From: Aliiglaciecola lipolytica E3
Lineage (GTDB): Bacteria > Pseudomonadota > Gammaproteobacteria > Enterobacterales > Alteromonadaceae
Length of the DNA stretch: 64,000 bases
NCBI RefSeq assembly: GCF_000314975.1
Contig: NZ_BAEN01000023.1
Location: 62,001 to 126,000, forward strand
Reading direction: 5' to 3'
This document shows positions 35,923 through 44,862 of this stretch, in pieces. The position numbers were made by a program, and so were the translations under genes. The notes beneath the pieces were generated by a model. It did no database searches. It saw only the letters and a list, made by a program, of their open reading frames with translations, and was not told the DNA's origin. Positions within the stretch are counted from its first letter, which is position 1, and each line of letters begins with the position of its first letter.

Positions 35923-36855
35923 ATGTCTAGAGTTGCAGTATTTGGGGAAGCCTTGTTTGATATGATTCAACAACAAGATGGAAGTTATCATCCATTTGTT
36001 GGCGGGTCTCCGTTTAACGTGGCAAGAGGGTTTGTTAAACAGGGGATTGAATGTACTTATTTGTCGCCAATCTCTACAGATTATCTGGGAGAAAAAATAT
36101 TTAATGCCGTCGCAGAAGAGGGCATAAATGTTCCCGCCGACAATCGCTCTGCAAGAAACACTTCACTGGCACTAGTTTATAAAGCAGACGACGGAAAACC
36201 AAGTTATCGTTTGTATCGAAAATCAGTCGCTGATCTGGATATTACCTCTGAAAAACTTTTATCTATGTTGCCCGATGATATTGAGCTTTTTCACACGGGA
36301 TCATTGGCAATCGTTCCTGAAATGCTAGAGGTGTTGATTCCAGTGATTACCACGCTTAAATCGCGTGGTGTGAAAATTAGCATTGATGTAAATGTGCGTA
36401 AAGGCGTTGAAGAAAATCATCATCAATATGTGGCATCTATTTGGCGATTTGTTGAGTTTGCGGACATCGTTAAAGTAAGTGATGAGGATTTAGAGCTTAA
36501 AGGACTATATGGCAAACCTGAATTTTACGCTAAATCCATGCTCGACAGAATGCAGGATGGTATGGTGATTTTAACCTTAGGTGAGGGAGGCTCACATTTA
36601 ATTACCGATAAACATAATTTGCATCAACCAGTGCATAAACCCGATGTTTTTGGGGATACGGTTGGGGCCGGTGACACTTTCTTTTCTGCTTTGTTGTCGC
36701 GATTGCTAAAAAATGATGCCATGTCTACGCAAGCACCAGAAAAAACTTTAGTCGATGCATTAAAGTATGGTGCGATTGCAGCGGGAATGAACGTTGCGAC
36801 AATCGGCTGTAACCCGCCTACTTGCAAGCAAGTCGAAGCAGTCATAAACAAATAG
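35923..36855 (+). CDS. PfkB-family fructokinase
   Basis: 310-residue ribokinase-family sugar kinase. The N-terminal GEALFDMI and GGSPFNVARGF (sugar-binding, signature 1 region) and the C-terminal DTVGAGDTFFSALL signature, with catalytic Asp251 in the GAGD anion hole, are complete. It would phosphorylate fructose made from mannitol by the preceding dehydrogenase to fructose-6-phosphate. It lies 68 bases downstream of that gene with a weak site (GGAGTGTAACT) before ATG. Two hairpins follow the stop. 2-Dehydro-3-deoxygluconokinase activity is a possible alternative for this family. Confidence 0.9.
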   Translation: MSRVAVFGEALFDMIQQQDGSYHPFVGGSPFNVARGFVKQGIECTYLSPISTDYLGEKIFNAVAEEGINVPADNRSARNTSLALVYKADDGKPSYRLYRKSVADLDITSEKLLSMLPDDIELFHTGSLAIVPEMLEVLIPVITTLKSRGVKISIDVNVRKGVEENHHQYVASIWRFVEFADIVKVSDEDLELKGLYGKPEFYAKSMLDRMQDGMVILTLGEGGSHLITDKHNLHQPVHKPDVFGDTVGAGDTFFSALLSRLLKNDAMSTQAPEKTLVDALKYGAIAAGMNVATIGCNPPTCKQVEAVINK

Positions 36856-36903
36856 TATGTAGCATCGAATTTATTCCATGGAAGATATTGCTGCTAAGTT
36901 CAA

Positions 36904-36961
36904 CGGGCTAAAGCCCGCGCTACATAAAATGTTTAATATTAGACGGGAGATTATCCCGTCT
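36904..36961. repeat. Paired GC-rich hairpins, REP-like element
   Basis: Two perfect stems: CGGGCT/AGCCCG (36904-36909 with 36912-36917, loop AA) and AGACGGGA/TCCCGTCT (36941-36948 with 36954-36961, loop GATTA). The first lies in CAACGGGCTAAAGCCCGCGC, a type of GCGGGCTTTAGCCCG hairpin I recall from dispersed repeats in other bacterial genomes. GC-rich against an AT-rich background, it sits between the convergent fructokinase and Sel1 genes and could end both transcripts. Confidence 0.55.
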
Positions 36962-36979
36962 ATATAAACGAAAATGAGG

Positions 36980-37846
36980 TTATTCGATCCTGAATTTACT
37001 GGCGATAATCATGCCAATCGCCCTTTGAACTTCGGTATGCATACGTCGTGCATCTTCACCGGTCAATGAATTACATGACATCATCTTTTCACAAGTTTGT
37101 CCGGAAATACGGCTACCCGTCCCGACTCTAGGGGCTGGTGTATTTTGCAGTATCTGTAATTGATCAATGAAAAAGTCGTGCAGATCTTGAGGAGTGACAA
37201 CAATTCGCTCAATACTGTCATCGGTGCCCGGAGGTAAAGGTTGATTCAATGCGATAAGACGCTCTCGTGCCGCCTCGACTTTATAAGCGGCTTTATTGTA
37301 GAGCGGGATAGATTTATTTTGTTGCTCAGCGCCGAACAATTGTGAATCGTACATAGTAGCTAATAGGTAGGTAGCCTTTGCAATATTATGTTCAGAAGCA
37401 ATTTCAAGCCATTCCCTTGCTTCTTCATAGTCTTGCTTTTCTATATTACCTTCCAAATAAACAACACCTAAAACATAAGCCGCTTCGAATACGTCATTTT
37501 TCACAGCCTTTTTTAAATAGCTAATACCTCTATCGGGATCATCACCTGCGGCACCGGAAATATACATCAGTCCAACTTTGTACTGCGCTGTTGCTTGATT
37601 CCATTTGGCGGCTTTTTTGTACATCTTAAGTGCACTAGATTCGCTTTTTTTGGTGCCATAGCCAGTGATATAAAAATTTCCTAATGCTTCCATTGCACTT
37701 GGATGTCCTTTTTTTGCATATTTCTTAAAAGCTTTAAAGGTTTTGACACAGTACTCGTCACTGCACTCCTTAAAGTCAAACGCATGTAGTAGAGGGGTAA
37801 AACTGACTATAACTAACATTAGTAGTATTTTTTTGAGCTGAAACAT
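36980..37846 (-). CDS. Exported Sel1-repeat protein
   Basis: 288 residues with a signal peptide ending in PLLHAFDF. From about residue 38 to 190 there are four Sel1-like repeats (for example AMEALGNFYITGYGTKKSESSALKMY-type units, AQYKVGLMYISG, AAYVLGVVYLEG, ATYLLATMYDS). These form a right-handed alpha solenoid used for protein contacts in the periplasm. The C-terminal 90 residues are outside the repeats and carry a CEKMMSCN pair of cysteines. Monocistronic. Function unknown. Confidence 0.85.
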   Translation of the reverse strand: MFQLKKILLMLVIVSFTPLLHAFDFKECSDEYCVKTFKAFKKYAKKGHPSAMEALGNFYITGYGTKKSESSALKMYKKAAKWNQATAQYKVGLMYISGAAGDDPDRGISYLKKAVKNDVFEAAYVLGVVYLEGNIEKQDYEEAREWLEIASEHNIAKATYLLATMYDSQLFGAEQQNKSIPLYNKAAYKVEAARERLIALNQPLPPGTDDSIERIVVTPQDLHDFFIDQLQILQNTPAPRVGTGSRISGQTCEKMMSCNSLTGEDARRMHTEVQRAIGMIIASKFRIE

Positions 37847-38166
37847 AAAGCACTTTCTCCGTGTAAACTAGTTTGCTTCCAAAAAGCATTACTTGCCGCA
37901 ATCAACATCTAAGCTAAAAAATTAACTCGTTGATAATACGATAATTACTCCATTCATTATATTAACCAAAAATTTCAACTTGTCACGATTATGGACTTTT
38001 TCACCACTTTTCAACTTCTTCAAATTCAGTTGAATGCTACAAAACGCTACACGAATCAAGTTGGATAAAAATCAAAAAAAGTTACATTTATCCCACTAGA
38101 ACATTTATTGAGCAGTAACTTAATTTTCAACTTGGTCGTCGAATCATGCTTTTTAGGAGCTATCTA
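37847..38166. other. Intergenic region, no gene seen
   Basis: These 320 AT-rich bases separate the divergent Sel1 gene and a small plus-strand frame. They should contain the Sel1 promoter on the minus strand and a promoter for the small gene near the right end. Nothing else was recognised. Confidence 0.4.
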
Positions 38167-38295
38167 ATGAATGCCTTATGTGTAATTAAAACGTCGATTT
38201 TTACACTCTTATTAGTCACAGGCTTGTTATTGCTTACTCCGATTAAAGCGCTTTCGATGACTAACCCATTTTTAAATATTCGACTTCAATCATGA
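38167..38295 (+). CDS. Small 42-residue membrane or exported peptide
   Basis: The ATG at 38167 has AGGAGC 8-9 bases upstream (TTTTTAGGAGCTATCTA). The product starts MNALCVIKTSIFTLLLVTG, continues with LLLLTP, and ends in a short polar tail with a TGA at 38295. One hydrophobic span of about 17 residues fits either a signal peptide with KALS cleavage or a single membrane anchor. The yigZ start is 52 bases downstream. No family recognised. Evidence is only the ribosome-binding site and the typical hydrophobic layout, so this could be spurious. Confidence 0.4.
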   Translation: MNALCVIKTSIFTLLLVTGLLLLTPIKALSMTNPFLNIRLQS

Positions 38296-38347
38296 AGACT
38301 CTAGTAATATTTTTCGATTAATTAGATTAAGGTATACTTCCGTCACT

Positions 38348-38944
38348 ATGTCGTATCCAACTCCAGCAAAAACCACATTTGAGACGCTTGAAGTCAAGAA
38401 AAGCAAATTTATTGCGTACGTCTGTGCCGCATCTACACGGGAACAAGCGTTTGATCAACTTGAGCAGGTTAAAACTCTTTATCCAGATGCTCGCCATCAC
38501 TGTTGGGCATATTTGTTAGGGGATCCTGAATCGCCGAATAGTGCCGCTATGTCTGATGACGGGGAACCCAGTGGAACGGCAGGGAAACCGATTCTAAATG
38601 TCCTTCAGCACAAAGGTGTCGGTGACATTATGTTGATTGTAGTCCGCTATTTTGGCGGGATTAAACTCGGTGCGGGTGGTTTAGTCAGGGCTTATTCTAA
38701 TGCTGCTCAAGCAGCGATGGAGAAAATAGTCACTGAACATCACGTAGAATTACTGCCAATGCACTTGCTTGTAGATTTTAAACATGAACAATTTGTTCGT
38801 CACTTAACAAGTGAATATCAAGGCCAAATTATGTCAGTTGACTATGCGCAAAAAGTGAACATGTTGATCTCCCTTCCTGAGTCAAATATCCAAGATTTCA
38901 CAGCGAGTTGCCACAATATTGGTATACAAATAAAGCAAGGTTAA
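38348..38944 (+). CDS. yigZ: IMPACT/YigZ family protein
   Basis: 198 residues. The N-terminal UPF0029 domain shows the family motifs VKKSKFIAYV, ARHHCWAYLLG, MSDDGEPSGTAGKPIL and VVRYFGGIKLGAGGLVRAYS. The C-terminal ferredoxin-like half (about 135-198) is present. Full length compared with E. coli YigZ (about 204). The family is related to eukaryotic IMPACT; bacterial members are linked to nucleic-acid or translation-related roles, not well defined. It has no clear Shine-Dalgarno. Confidence 0.93.
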   Translation: MSYPTPAKTTFETLEVKKSKFIAYVCAASTREQAFDQLEQVKTLYPDARHHCWAYLLGDPESPNSAAMSDDGEPSGTAGKPILNVLQHKGVGDIMLIVVRYFGGIKLGAGGLVRAYSNAAQAAMEKIVTEHHVELLPMHLLVDFKHEQFVRHLTSEYQGQIMSVDYAQKVNMLISLPESNIQDFTASCHNIGIQIKQG

Positions 38945-39095
38945 CTGCGTTTTCAGGACCGCATTCCACACTCTTCTTCGTTAAATTTTTATATTCCGTT
39001 TATTAAATCCATATTCTCTATAAATAATATGAATGATGAATTTGCACTGTATACGTGCATAGTAGTGAAAATAAACAATTTGATTAGGAGGCTCT

Positions 39096-40259
39096 ATGAC
39101 GCTAATTGCTTTTCCTGCTGAGACTAAAGCAGGAGAAAGGCGCTGTTCTGTTACACCCGTTAATGTGAAAGCCTATGCTTTGTTAGGGGCTAATGTGTGT
39201 ATGCAATCTGGTATGGGAGTGGGGGTTGATATTCAGGATAGTGATTACCAAGAAGCAGGAGCTGAAGTTGTTGATGATCGCAAAGCGTTATTAGAAAAAG
39301 CAGATATTGTGGTCAGTTTGCATAAGTTGAGTAGTGAAGATATTAAGCTGCTTAAACCCAACACAATGATCATTAGTTATCTAGATCCCTTTAATGAAAC
39401 AGGCTTTGTAAAACAGCTATGTGAGCACAATATCACCAGCATCAGCATGGAAATGATTCCTCGTATAAGCCGATGCCAAAAAATGGATGCGTTAAGCTCT
39501 CAGGCTAGCTTGGCTGGGTATGTCATGGTGATGCGAGCTGTGAATACACTCGATGCGGTTTTACCTATGATGATGACTCCAGCAGGAACATTAAAGCCAG
39601 CAAAAGTATTCGTAATAGGGGCCGGCGTAGCGGGATTGCAAGCCATTGCAACAGCCAAACGTCTAGGGGCAAGTGTAACGGCGTTTGATACACGATCTGT
39701 CGTCGCAGAACAGGTTCATTCGTTAGGTGCTAAATTTCTGAACATTGATTTGGGGCAAACCGGAGAGACAGGGCAAGGTTATGCTCAAGCCTTAACTCCT
39801 GAACAAATGCAAATTCAACAACGTGAGCAAGCTAAATGCATTGCCGACTCAGATATCGTCATTACTACAGCTCAGCTATTTGGGCGAAAACCTCCTCTGC
39901 TTATCGATGATGCCACCATTTCTAAGATGAAGCCGGGAAGCGTGATTGTCGATATGGCCGCGGAGTCTGGTGGTAATGTTGCCGGTTCAGTCGCTGGCGA
40001 AATTGTTTTGAGACACGGTGTAAGTCTAGTGGGAACAGGGAATTGGGCCAATGGCGTGGCTAAACATGCCACTCAAATGTACGCGAATAATCTATTCAAT
40101 TTAATCAGTGAATTCTGGTCAAAGGAAGAAACGCAATTTGTTATCGATATTGAGGATGAGATCCAGTCCGGCTGCATCATTACCCATCAAGGAGAAGTAA
40201 CGAATCAAATGATTAAATCTTTTTATCAAGAAGCTGACAAGAGTCGGGAGAAAGCATAG
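39096..40259 (+). CDS. pntA: NAD(P) transhydrogenase alpha subunit, part 1 (NAD-binding)
   Basis: 387 residues, the soluble dI domain of the proton-pumping transhydrogenase that passes hydride between NADH and NADP. Seen: FPAETKAGERRCSVTP at the start, the dinucleotide fold VIGAGVAGLQAIATAKRLGASVTAFD (about 172-197), and the mobile-loop region near LTPEQMQIQQ. It ends before any membrane segment, unlike the 510-residue E. coli PntA: the membrane part is a separate gene that starts on its last base. A strong AGGAGG precedes the ATG. First gene of a three-gene operon that supplies NADPH using the proton gradient. Confidence 0.94.
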   Translation: MTLIAFPAETKAGERRCSVTPVNVKAYALLGANVCMQSGMGVGVDIQDSDYQEAGAEVVDDRKALLEKADIVVSLHKLSSEDIKLLKPNTMIISYLDPFNETGFVKQLCEHNITSISMEMIPRISRCQKMDALSSQASLAGYVMVMRAVNTLDAVLPMMMTPAGTLKPAKVFVIGAGVAGLQAIATAKRLGASVTAFDTRSVVAEQVHSLGAKFLNIDLGQTGETGQGYAQALTPEQMQIQQREQAKCIADSDIVITTAQLFGRKPPLLIDDATISKMKPGSVIVDMAAESGGNVAGSVAGEIVLRHGVSLVGTGNWANGVAKHATQMYANNLFNLISEFWSKEETQFVIDIEDEIQSGCIITHQGEVTNQMIKSFYQEADKSREKA

Positions 40260-40540
40260 TGGAAGCGGTGTATTTATTATTTATTTTGTTGTTATCAATA
40301 TTCGTTGGTTTCGAATTGATTCAGAAAGTCCCTGCCACTTTACACACACCATTAATGTCCGGCGCTAACGCGATATCCGGAATTACTTTGGTTGGTGCGT
40401 TAGCTTTGGCGGGTGACGATAGTTTAGGAAAGTACGCTGGGATGCTCGGTGCCTTTGCTGTGTTCTTAGCCACAATAAACGTTGTTGGAGGCTATTTAGT
40501 CACCGATCGCATGTTAGCCATGTTTAAGAAAAAACGTTAA
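40259..40540 (+). CDS. pntAB: NAD(P) transhydrogenase alpha subunit, part 2 (membrane)
   Basis: 93 residues, three hydrophobic helices (about 4-22, 33-52, 58-82), the small membrane portion of the alpha subunit. The GTG start shares one base with the pntA stop, so the two are translated together. Together with the beta subunit it forms the proton channel. Split alpha subunits are normal in many bacteria. Confidence 0.92.
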   Translation: MEAVYLLFILLLSIFVGFELIQKVPATLHTPLMSGANAISGITLVGALALAGDDSLGKYAGMLGAFAVFLATINVVGGYLVTDRMLAMFKKKR

Positions 40541-40569
40541 TTCGACCTGAAGATGTAAAGGAAATTATT

Positions 40570-41964
40570 ATGATTGAAACAACTTCGACTTCAGCGTTGG
40601 TCATTAATCTTACGTATGTGCTGGCTGCTGCCTTGTTTATTTTCGGGTTGAAATTTTTAGGACATCCTTCCACAGCTAGAAAAGGAAATATGTTATCTGC
40701 AGTGGGGATGTTGTTGGCCATTGTGGTGACTTTATTTGATAAAAATATCATCAGCTTTGAATGGATAGCTATCGCAATTATTGCCGGTACGATCGTGGGC
40801 TTTTTTGCTGCACGCTTGGTCGCCATGACTGCTATGCCTGAGTTAGTTTCATTGCTAAATGGTATTGGCGGGCTCGCCAGTGTATTCGTGGCATGGTCTA
40901 CTTTGGAGGCAGGTACGTACTTATCGGGTTTTGTGATGCTAGTTACGTTTCTTGCTTTGTTGATTGGCGCAGTTACTTTTTCAGGTAGTTTGGTCGCTTG
41001 GGCAAAATTAAGTGAGCGTATTAGCGGCAGAGCGGTTACATTTAAAGGTCAAGTGACGTTTAATTTATTATTGGTCACAACCATTGTGTTTTGTGGCTAT
41101 TTATTTGTAGCTAGTCCTGAGTTTTCACCTAGTTTTAGCATTGTCTTGTATACCTTAATGGGCTTAGCGTTGTTGTTTGGGATCATGTTGGTATTGCCAA
41201 TCGGTGGCGCTGACATGCCTGTGGTTATCTCACTGCTCAATAGCTATTCAGGTTTAGCCGCCTGTGCCGCTGGATTTGCTCTGCAAAACAATATTCTGAT
41301 TGTTGCAGGTTCTTTAGTTGGAGCCAGTGGGATCATTTTAACCAGCATTATGTGTAAGGCAATGAACCGCTCGTTATCCAATGTGTTGTTTAGTGGTTTT
41401 ATGCCTGTTGTTGAATCCAACATGGTAATCGAAGGTGAAGTAAAACCCTTGTCAGCAGATGATGCCTACTATGTATTGGAGGCAGCGCAATCTGTTGTTG
41501 TCATCCCAGGCTATGGAATGGCGGTAGCGCAAGCTCAGCATGCTATGAAAGAGTTGCAGGTGTTGCTAGAGGAAAACGGTGCTGAAGTGGCTTACGCTAT
41601 TCATCCGGTGGCAGGCCGTATGCCAGGTCATATGAACGTGTTATTAGCTGAAGCAGACGTTTCTTATGAGCAGCTATTTGAGATGGAAGAAATCAATAAA
41701 CGGATTGAAAACTTCGATGTTGCCTTGGTGATTGGCGCAAATGATGTGGTTAATCCTGCCGCTAGAGAAATGAAAGGCAGCCCCATTTATGGCATGCCCG
41801 TTATCAATGCAGATTTAGCGAAAAACGTCTTTGTATTGAAACGTGGAATGGCGTCTGGTTTTGCCGGAGTCGATAATCCGTTGTTCTTTAAGCCCAATTG
41901 TCGGATGATTTTTGGTGATGCAAAAGAAACATTAGGTGTCATGATTAGGCAGTTTTCTGATTAA
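40570..41964 (+). CDS. pntB: NAD(P) transhydrogenase beta subunit
   Basis: 464 residues, full length. The N-terminal half has about nine membrane helices; the C-terminal soluble dIII domain (about 295-464) binds NADP, with VIPGYGMAVAQAQHA (fingerprint), HPVAGRMPGHMNVLLAEA and IGANDVVNPAA. A GGAAA-type site precedes ATG, 29 bases after the previous stop. Completes the operon that couples proton entry to NADPH formation. It converges with the flavoprotein gene at 42001. Confidence 0.95.
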   Translation: MIETTSTSALVINLTYVLAAALFIFGLKFLGHPSTARKGNMLSAVGMLLAIVVTLFDKNIISFEWIAIAIIAGTIVGFFAARLVAMTAMPELVSLLNGIGGLASVFVAWSTLEAGTYLSGFVMLVTFLALLIGAVTFSGSLVAWAKLSERISGRAVTFKGQVTFNLLLVTTIVFCGYLFVASPEFSPSFSIVLYTLMGLALLFGIMLVLPIGGADMPVVISLLNSYSGLAACAAGFALQNNILIVAGSLVGASGIILTSIMCKAMNRSLSNVLFSGFMPVVESNMVIEGEVKPLSADDAYYVLEAAQSVVVIPGYGMAVAQAQHAMKELQVLLEENGAEVAYAIHPVAGRMPGHMNVLLAEADVSYEQLFEMEEINKRIENFDVALVIGANDVVNPAAREMKGSPIYGMPVINADLAKNVFVLKRGMASGFAGVDNPLFFKPNCRMIFGDAKETLGVMIRQFSD

Positions 41965-42000
41965 AATCCGAAACTGCCAACCCATTTAAAATAATTCGAA

Positions 42001-43452
42001 TTAATATAAATCGCGACGATAACGACCATTTGCTAATAAAGCGGAGACATTATCCTGCCCCAAGAATTTAATAAATGCTTGGTGCACGCTGTCTCCCATC
42101 CCTGTTTTATTGCCACAAATGTAGATGTCGGCTCCTTGGTGAATCATAGCCTTAAGTTTTTTGTTATTTGCTTGCAACACATCTTGCACATATTTCGGGG
42201 ACTCTGGGTGCTGTGAATAGGCAAAATCAATATCTGTAATAACTCCTTGGTTTCGCCATCCCATTAATTCATTATTTAGCATGGTGTCCGTAACCGGATG
42301 ACGTTCCCCATAAATAACCCAAACCTTACCAGCATTATTCATAAGTGAACGTTCAGCTAATTGCGCTCGCAATCCCGCTAATCCACTTCCTGCTCCAATT
42401 AGAAGCAGAGGGCGAGTTGCATTGTCGATATGACAACGACTATTGGCGCGGACTTTCCCGCGCGTAATGTCGTTAATTTCACTAAATTGCGTTAACCAAC
42501 CTGAACCTATACCCGGTTGGCCATTTGCATGGGTTTGTAATCGTACAATCAGTTTTAACTGATTTTCGTGTTGTGCCGATGCAATTGAGTAATCACGATG
42601 GGGCAAGGGTGAGAGTGTTTTTAACCAATGCGTTAAATCTCCCTCTGGCGGCTGATTGGGTAACTCATGAGAGCGTAAATGTTGCTTGAGTGAGATTGCC
42701 TTATCACCTTTATTTAGCGTTACATCTCCATTAACCTGATGCTTCTCTAACCAGCTTCCAATATGTTTTTCACTGTTACAAGGTTGTACCGAAACGACAT
42801 CGCCAGCTCGCCACTTTGGAATTTCAGTTTCGCTGTTAAATGTAAGTAGAAAAAGGGGAGCGTTCAGACTGTTTGGGTTTAGGCGTGTGCGTTCAACTAA
42901 TCGCCAACTGAAATACTCTGTAGTAGCGTGCTCCGATTGCACTGGTGTGCTTTTTTGACTGTCGAGTTCAACAACTTCAGATTCTGACTGTGCGCCTAAT
43001 TTAGCCAAACTGCGGTGCAAATTGTGCCCAAAAGCACAGAAATGTGCATAGTTGCTGTCACCCAACGCGGTAACTGAATAACGCATGTGTGACAAATCGA
43101 CGGCTAGCTTTTTAGATTGTATCGCGTGGTAAAAACGCTGCCCATTATCCGGTGGTTCACCATTTCCATAGGTACTTACAACGAAGTGGGCTTGCTTAGT
43201 CGTGCGCAAAATTTGCTGACAAACCCGGTCTAAAGGCAATAAGTTTACTTTGTCGCTAGAGCCAAGCTGCTGTGCTTTCTGTGTCGCCAATGCTGCAGCA
43301 GCGCCACTTTGACTAGCATACGCAATTAATGTCGAGGCCGCTTTGTTGAGTTTAGGTCGAGTGCGCCTATGACGCACATAAAGACCAACACACCAAAGCA
43401 ACCATAACAGCGTTAATAATATTGCAAAAATGACACGGGGTGTTTCGTACAA
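42001..43452 (-). CDS. Membrane-anchored flavodoxin/ferredoxin-reductase type flavoprotein (iron operon)
   Basis: 483 residues. One N-terminal membrane helix (about 7-27), a basic stretch, a flavodoxin domain (about 42-175: IAYASQSGAAAALATQKA, FVVSTYGNGEPPDNGQRF), then an FAD domain (RDYSIASAQ) and an NADPH domain with LLLIGAGSGLAGLRAQL and the family end NGRYRRDLY. This is the CysJ/P450-reductase layout with a membrane anchor facing the cytoplasm. In this operon it probably supplies electrons, via the PepSY protein, to reduce ferric siderophore. Last gene of the iron operon, 14 bases after the DUF4198 gene. Confidence 0.87.
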   Translation of the reverse strand: MYETPRVIFAILLTLLWLLWCVGLYVRHRRTRPKLNKAASTLIAYASQSGAAAALATQKAQQLGSSDKVNLLPLDRVCQQILRTTKQAHFVVSTYGNGEPPDNGQRFYHAIQSKKLAVDLSHMRYSVTALGDSNYAHFCAFGHNLHRSLAKLGAQSESEVVELDSQKSTPVQSEHATTEYFSWRLVERTRLNPNSLNAPLFLLTFNSETEIPKWRAGDVVSVQPCNSEKHIGSWLEKHQVNGDVTLNKGDKAISLKQHLRSHELPNQPPEGDLTHWLKTLSPLPHRDYSIASAQHENQLKLIVRLQTHANGQPGIGSGWLTQFSEINDITRGKVRANSRCHIDNATRPLLLIGAGSGLAGLRAQLAERSLMNNAGKVWVIYGERHPVTDTMLNNELMGWRNQGVITDIDFAYSQHPESPKYVQDVLQANNKKLKAMIHQGADIYICGNKTGMGDSVHQAFIKFLGQDNVSALLANGRYRRDLY

Positions 43453-43466
43453 AATAATAACCCAAA

Positions 43467-44300
43467 TTACATAGGTAAGACTTCAAATGTTACGGCGTAG
43501 CTTCCACTGCGTTTAGTGGCAGGAGCTGCAACTTGATCATCTTCATATTCTGCTTCTAAGAAATATCGTCCCGCGGTAGGCCAAGCAACAACAAACTCGC
43601 CTTTTTCGTTGGCAGTTAGCTTTATTTCGTTTTGTTGATCTCGATAACGTACACCATCGGGAATAATTTCAATCTTCGCACCTTTGGCTGGTTTACCGTC
43701 AATTAATAGCTTAAATGTAGCTTCTTCGCCTGCATATAAATCGTTAGGATGTGTTAATGGGACCATTTCTAAACCTTGGTTGGTCGGCGTAAACACTTCA
43801 TTGGTTGGCGCCCCTAATGTCACAAACGTTTCAATACGACGATAGCTGCGACTGACGCGTAATTTATTGGCGTTTTTGGGGACAGCAGTAGCGAAATCTG
43901 AATCAGGAGCGGATTGTCCACGACCTGGCCACATTTTACGCTTACCATCTTCGTCTTCCCAGATTGCTCGTAAACCACCGCCACTAGTCGCTAATTTGTA
44001 CGTACCTTCTTGTTTCAACTGGATGTCAAACGTACTGCGATATTTCCCTTTCGCGGGGTTAAGTAACTCTACAGCTTCACCGTTTGGACCGAATGCCTTA
44101 ACACTATCAAGGTTCATTGCGAAATGGTCAGGGAAAAATAACGTATTTGATATGGCTGCATCAAATGTCACATAGGGTGAATCACCTGATAAAACTGTAG
44201 AACTAGGCAGAATCCATGCTCTGTGTGCTTGCGCTTGCATAGCGAGCGTAGCAGTTAATATGCCCGCAGCGGTTAATTTTATTAAATTTATGGTTTTCAT
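43467..44300 (-). CDS. DUF4198 periplasmic protein of the iron operon
   Basis: 277 residues, signal peptide ending MQAQAHRAW. DUF4198 features: HRAWILPSSTVLSG and FDAAISNTLFFPDHF at the N-terminus, a beta-sandwich middle and a C-terminal carboxypeptidase-regulatory-like domain (KGAKIEIIPDG, WPTAGRYFLEAEYED). The family occurs with TonB-dependent receptors and metal uptake genes in Alteromonadales. Exact role undefined; it likely handles metal complexes or stabilises partners in the periplasm. Sits 17 bases after the DUF2271 gene. Confidence 0.87.
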   Translation of the reverse strand: MKTINLIKLTAAGILTATLAMQAQAHRAWILPSSTVLSGDSPYVTFDAAISNTLFFPDHFAMNLDSVKAFGPNGEAVELLNPAKGKYRSTFDIQLKQEGTYKLATSGGGLRAIWEDEDGKRKMWPGRGQSAPDSDFATAVPKNANKLRVSRSYRRIETFVTLGAPTNEVFTPTNQGLEMVPLTHPNDLYAGEEATFKLLIDGKPAKGAKIEIIPDGVRYRDQQNEIKLTANEKGEFVVAWPTAGRYFLEAEYEDDQVAAPATKRSGSYAVTFEVLPM

Positions 44301-44317
44301 GTTATTGCTCCGGTAAT

Positions 44318-44851
44318 TTATAATTCTTTGTTCAGCAAACTTAAGCTAATTTCACCTAGTTCAGATTTGCCGCTTTTAGAAATTGGCAAAATGGATGTAT
44401 CTAATGGCAGCGTTAAAGGCAGTTCAATCAGCTCCCGACCGCCTACTTCTCTTGCTGCTTCAATACGTAATTTGTAATTGCCAGGTGTGAGTGCTTTTAG
44501 ATTATCTGCATTAAGATCAATATTGATTTGGTGACTACCAGGGCCTTTTGTTGCAGATGTTAATCCGTCATAAGGCAACTCAAGACTGCGACCACCGCGA
44601 CGCCACCATTGACGAATATCCTTAAGCCATTCTTGTCCTTCATTGTCCGCCATATTTACGTCATACCAGATTGCAATTTGGGTCGATTTTCTAGCTTCGC
44701 TTTCTACCCAAACAGCTAAATATGGACTATGGTACTCAGCAACATTTAGCTGAGGGATATTGATCGTTAATGCTAATTCTTTGCTATTTGCGTTCGCGGT
44801 AAGCGCAGTAAACAAAACACTAGCAAATAAAAAACGCTTAGGTATTTTCAT
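44318..44851 (-). CDS. DUF2271 periplasmic protein of the iron operon
   Basis: The start at 44851 is chosen over the longer frame to 44956 because it opens a clear signal peptide (MKIPKRFLFASVLFTALTANA) with AAAGAG upstream; the longer frame would overlap the PepSY gene. 177 residues. DUF2271 motifs are PYLAVWVE, STQIAIWYD, WLKDIRQWWRRGG and GSHQINIDL. The family is nearly always found between a PepSY protein and a DUF4198 protein in iron-uptake operons. Function unknown. Confidence 0.87.
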   Translation of the reverse strand: MKIPKRFLFASVLFTALTANANSKELALTINIPQLNVAEYHSPYLAVWVESEARKSTQIAIWYDVNMADNEGQEWLKDIRQWWRRGGRSLELPYDGLTSATKGPGSHQINIDLNADNLKALTPGNYKLRIEAAREVGGRELIELPLTLPLDTSILPISKSGKSELGEISLSLLNKEL

Positions 44852-44862
44852 AAAATTACTCT

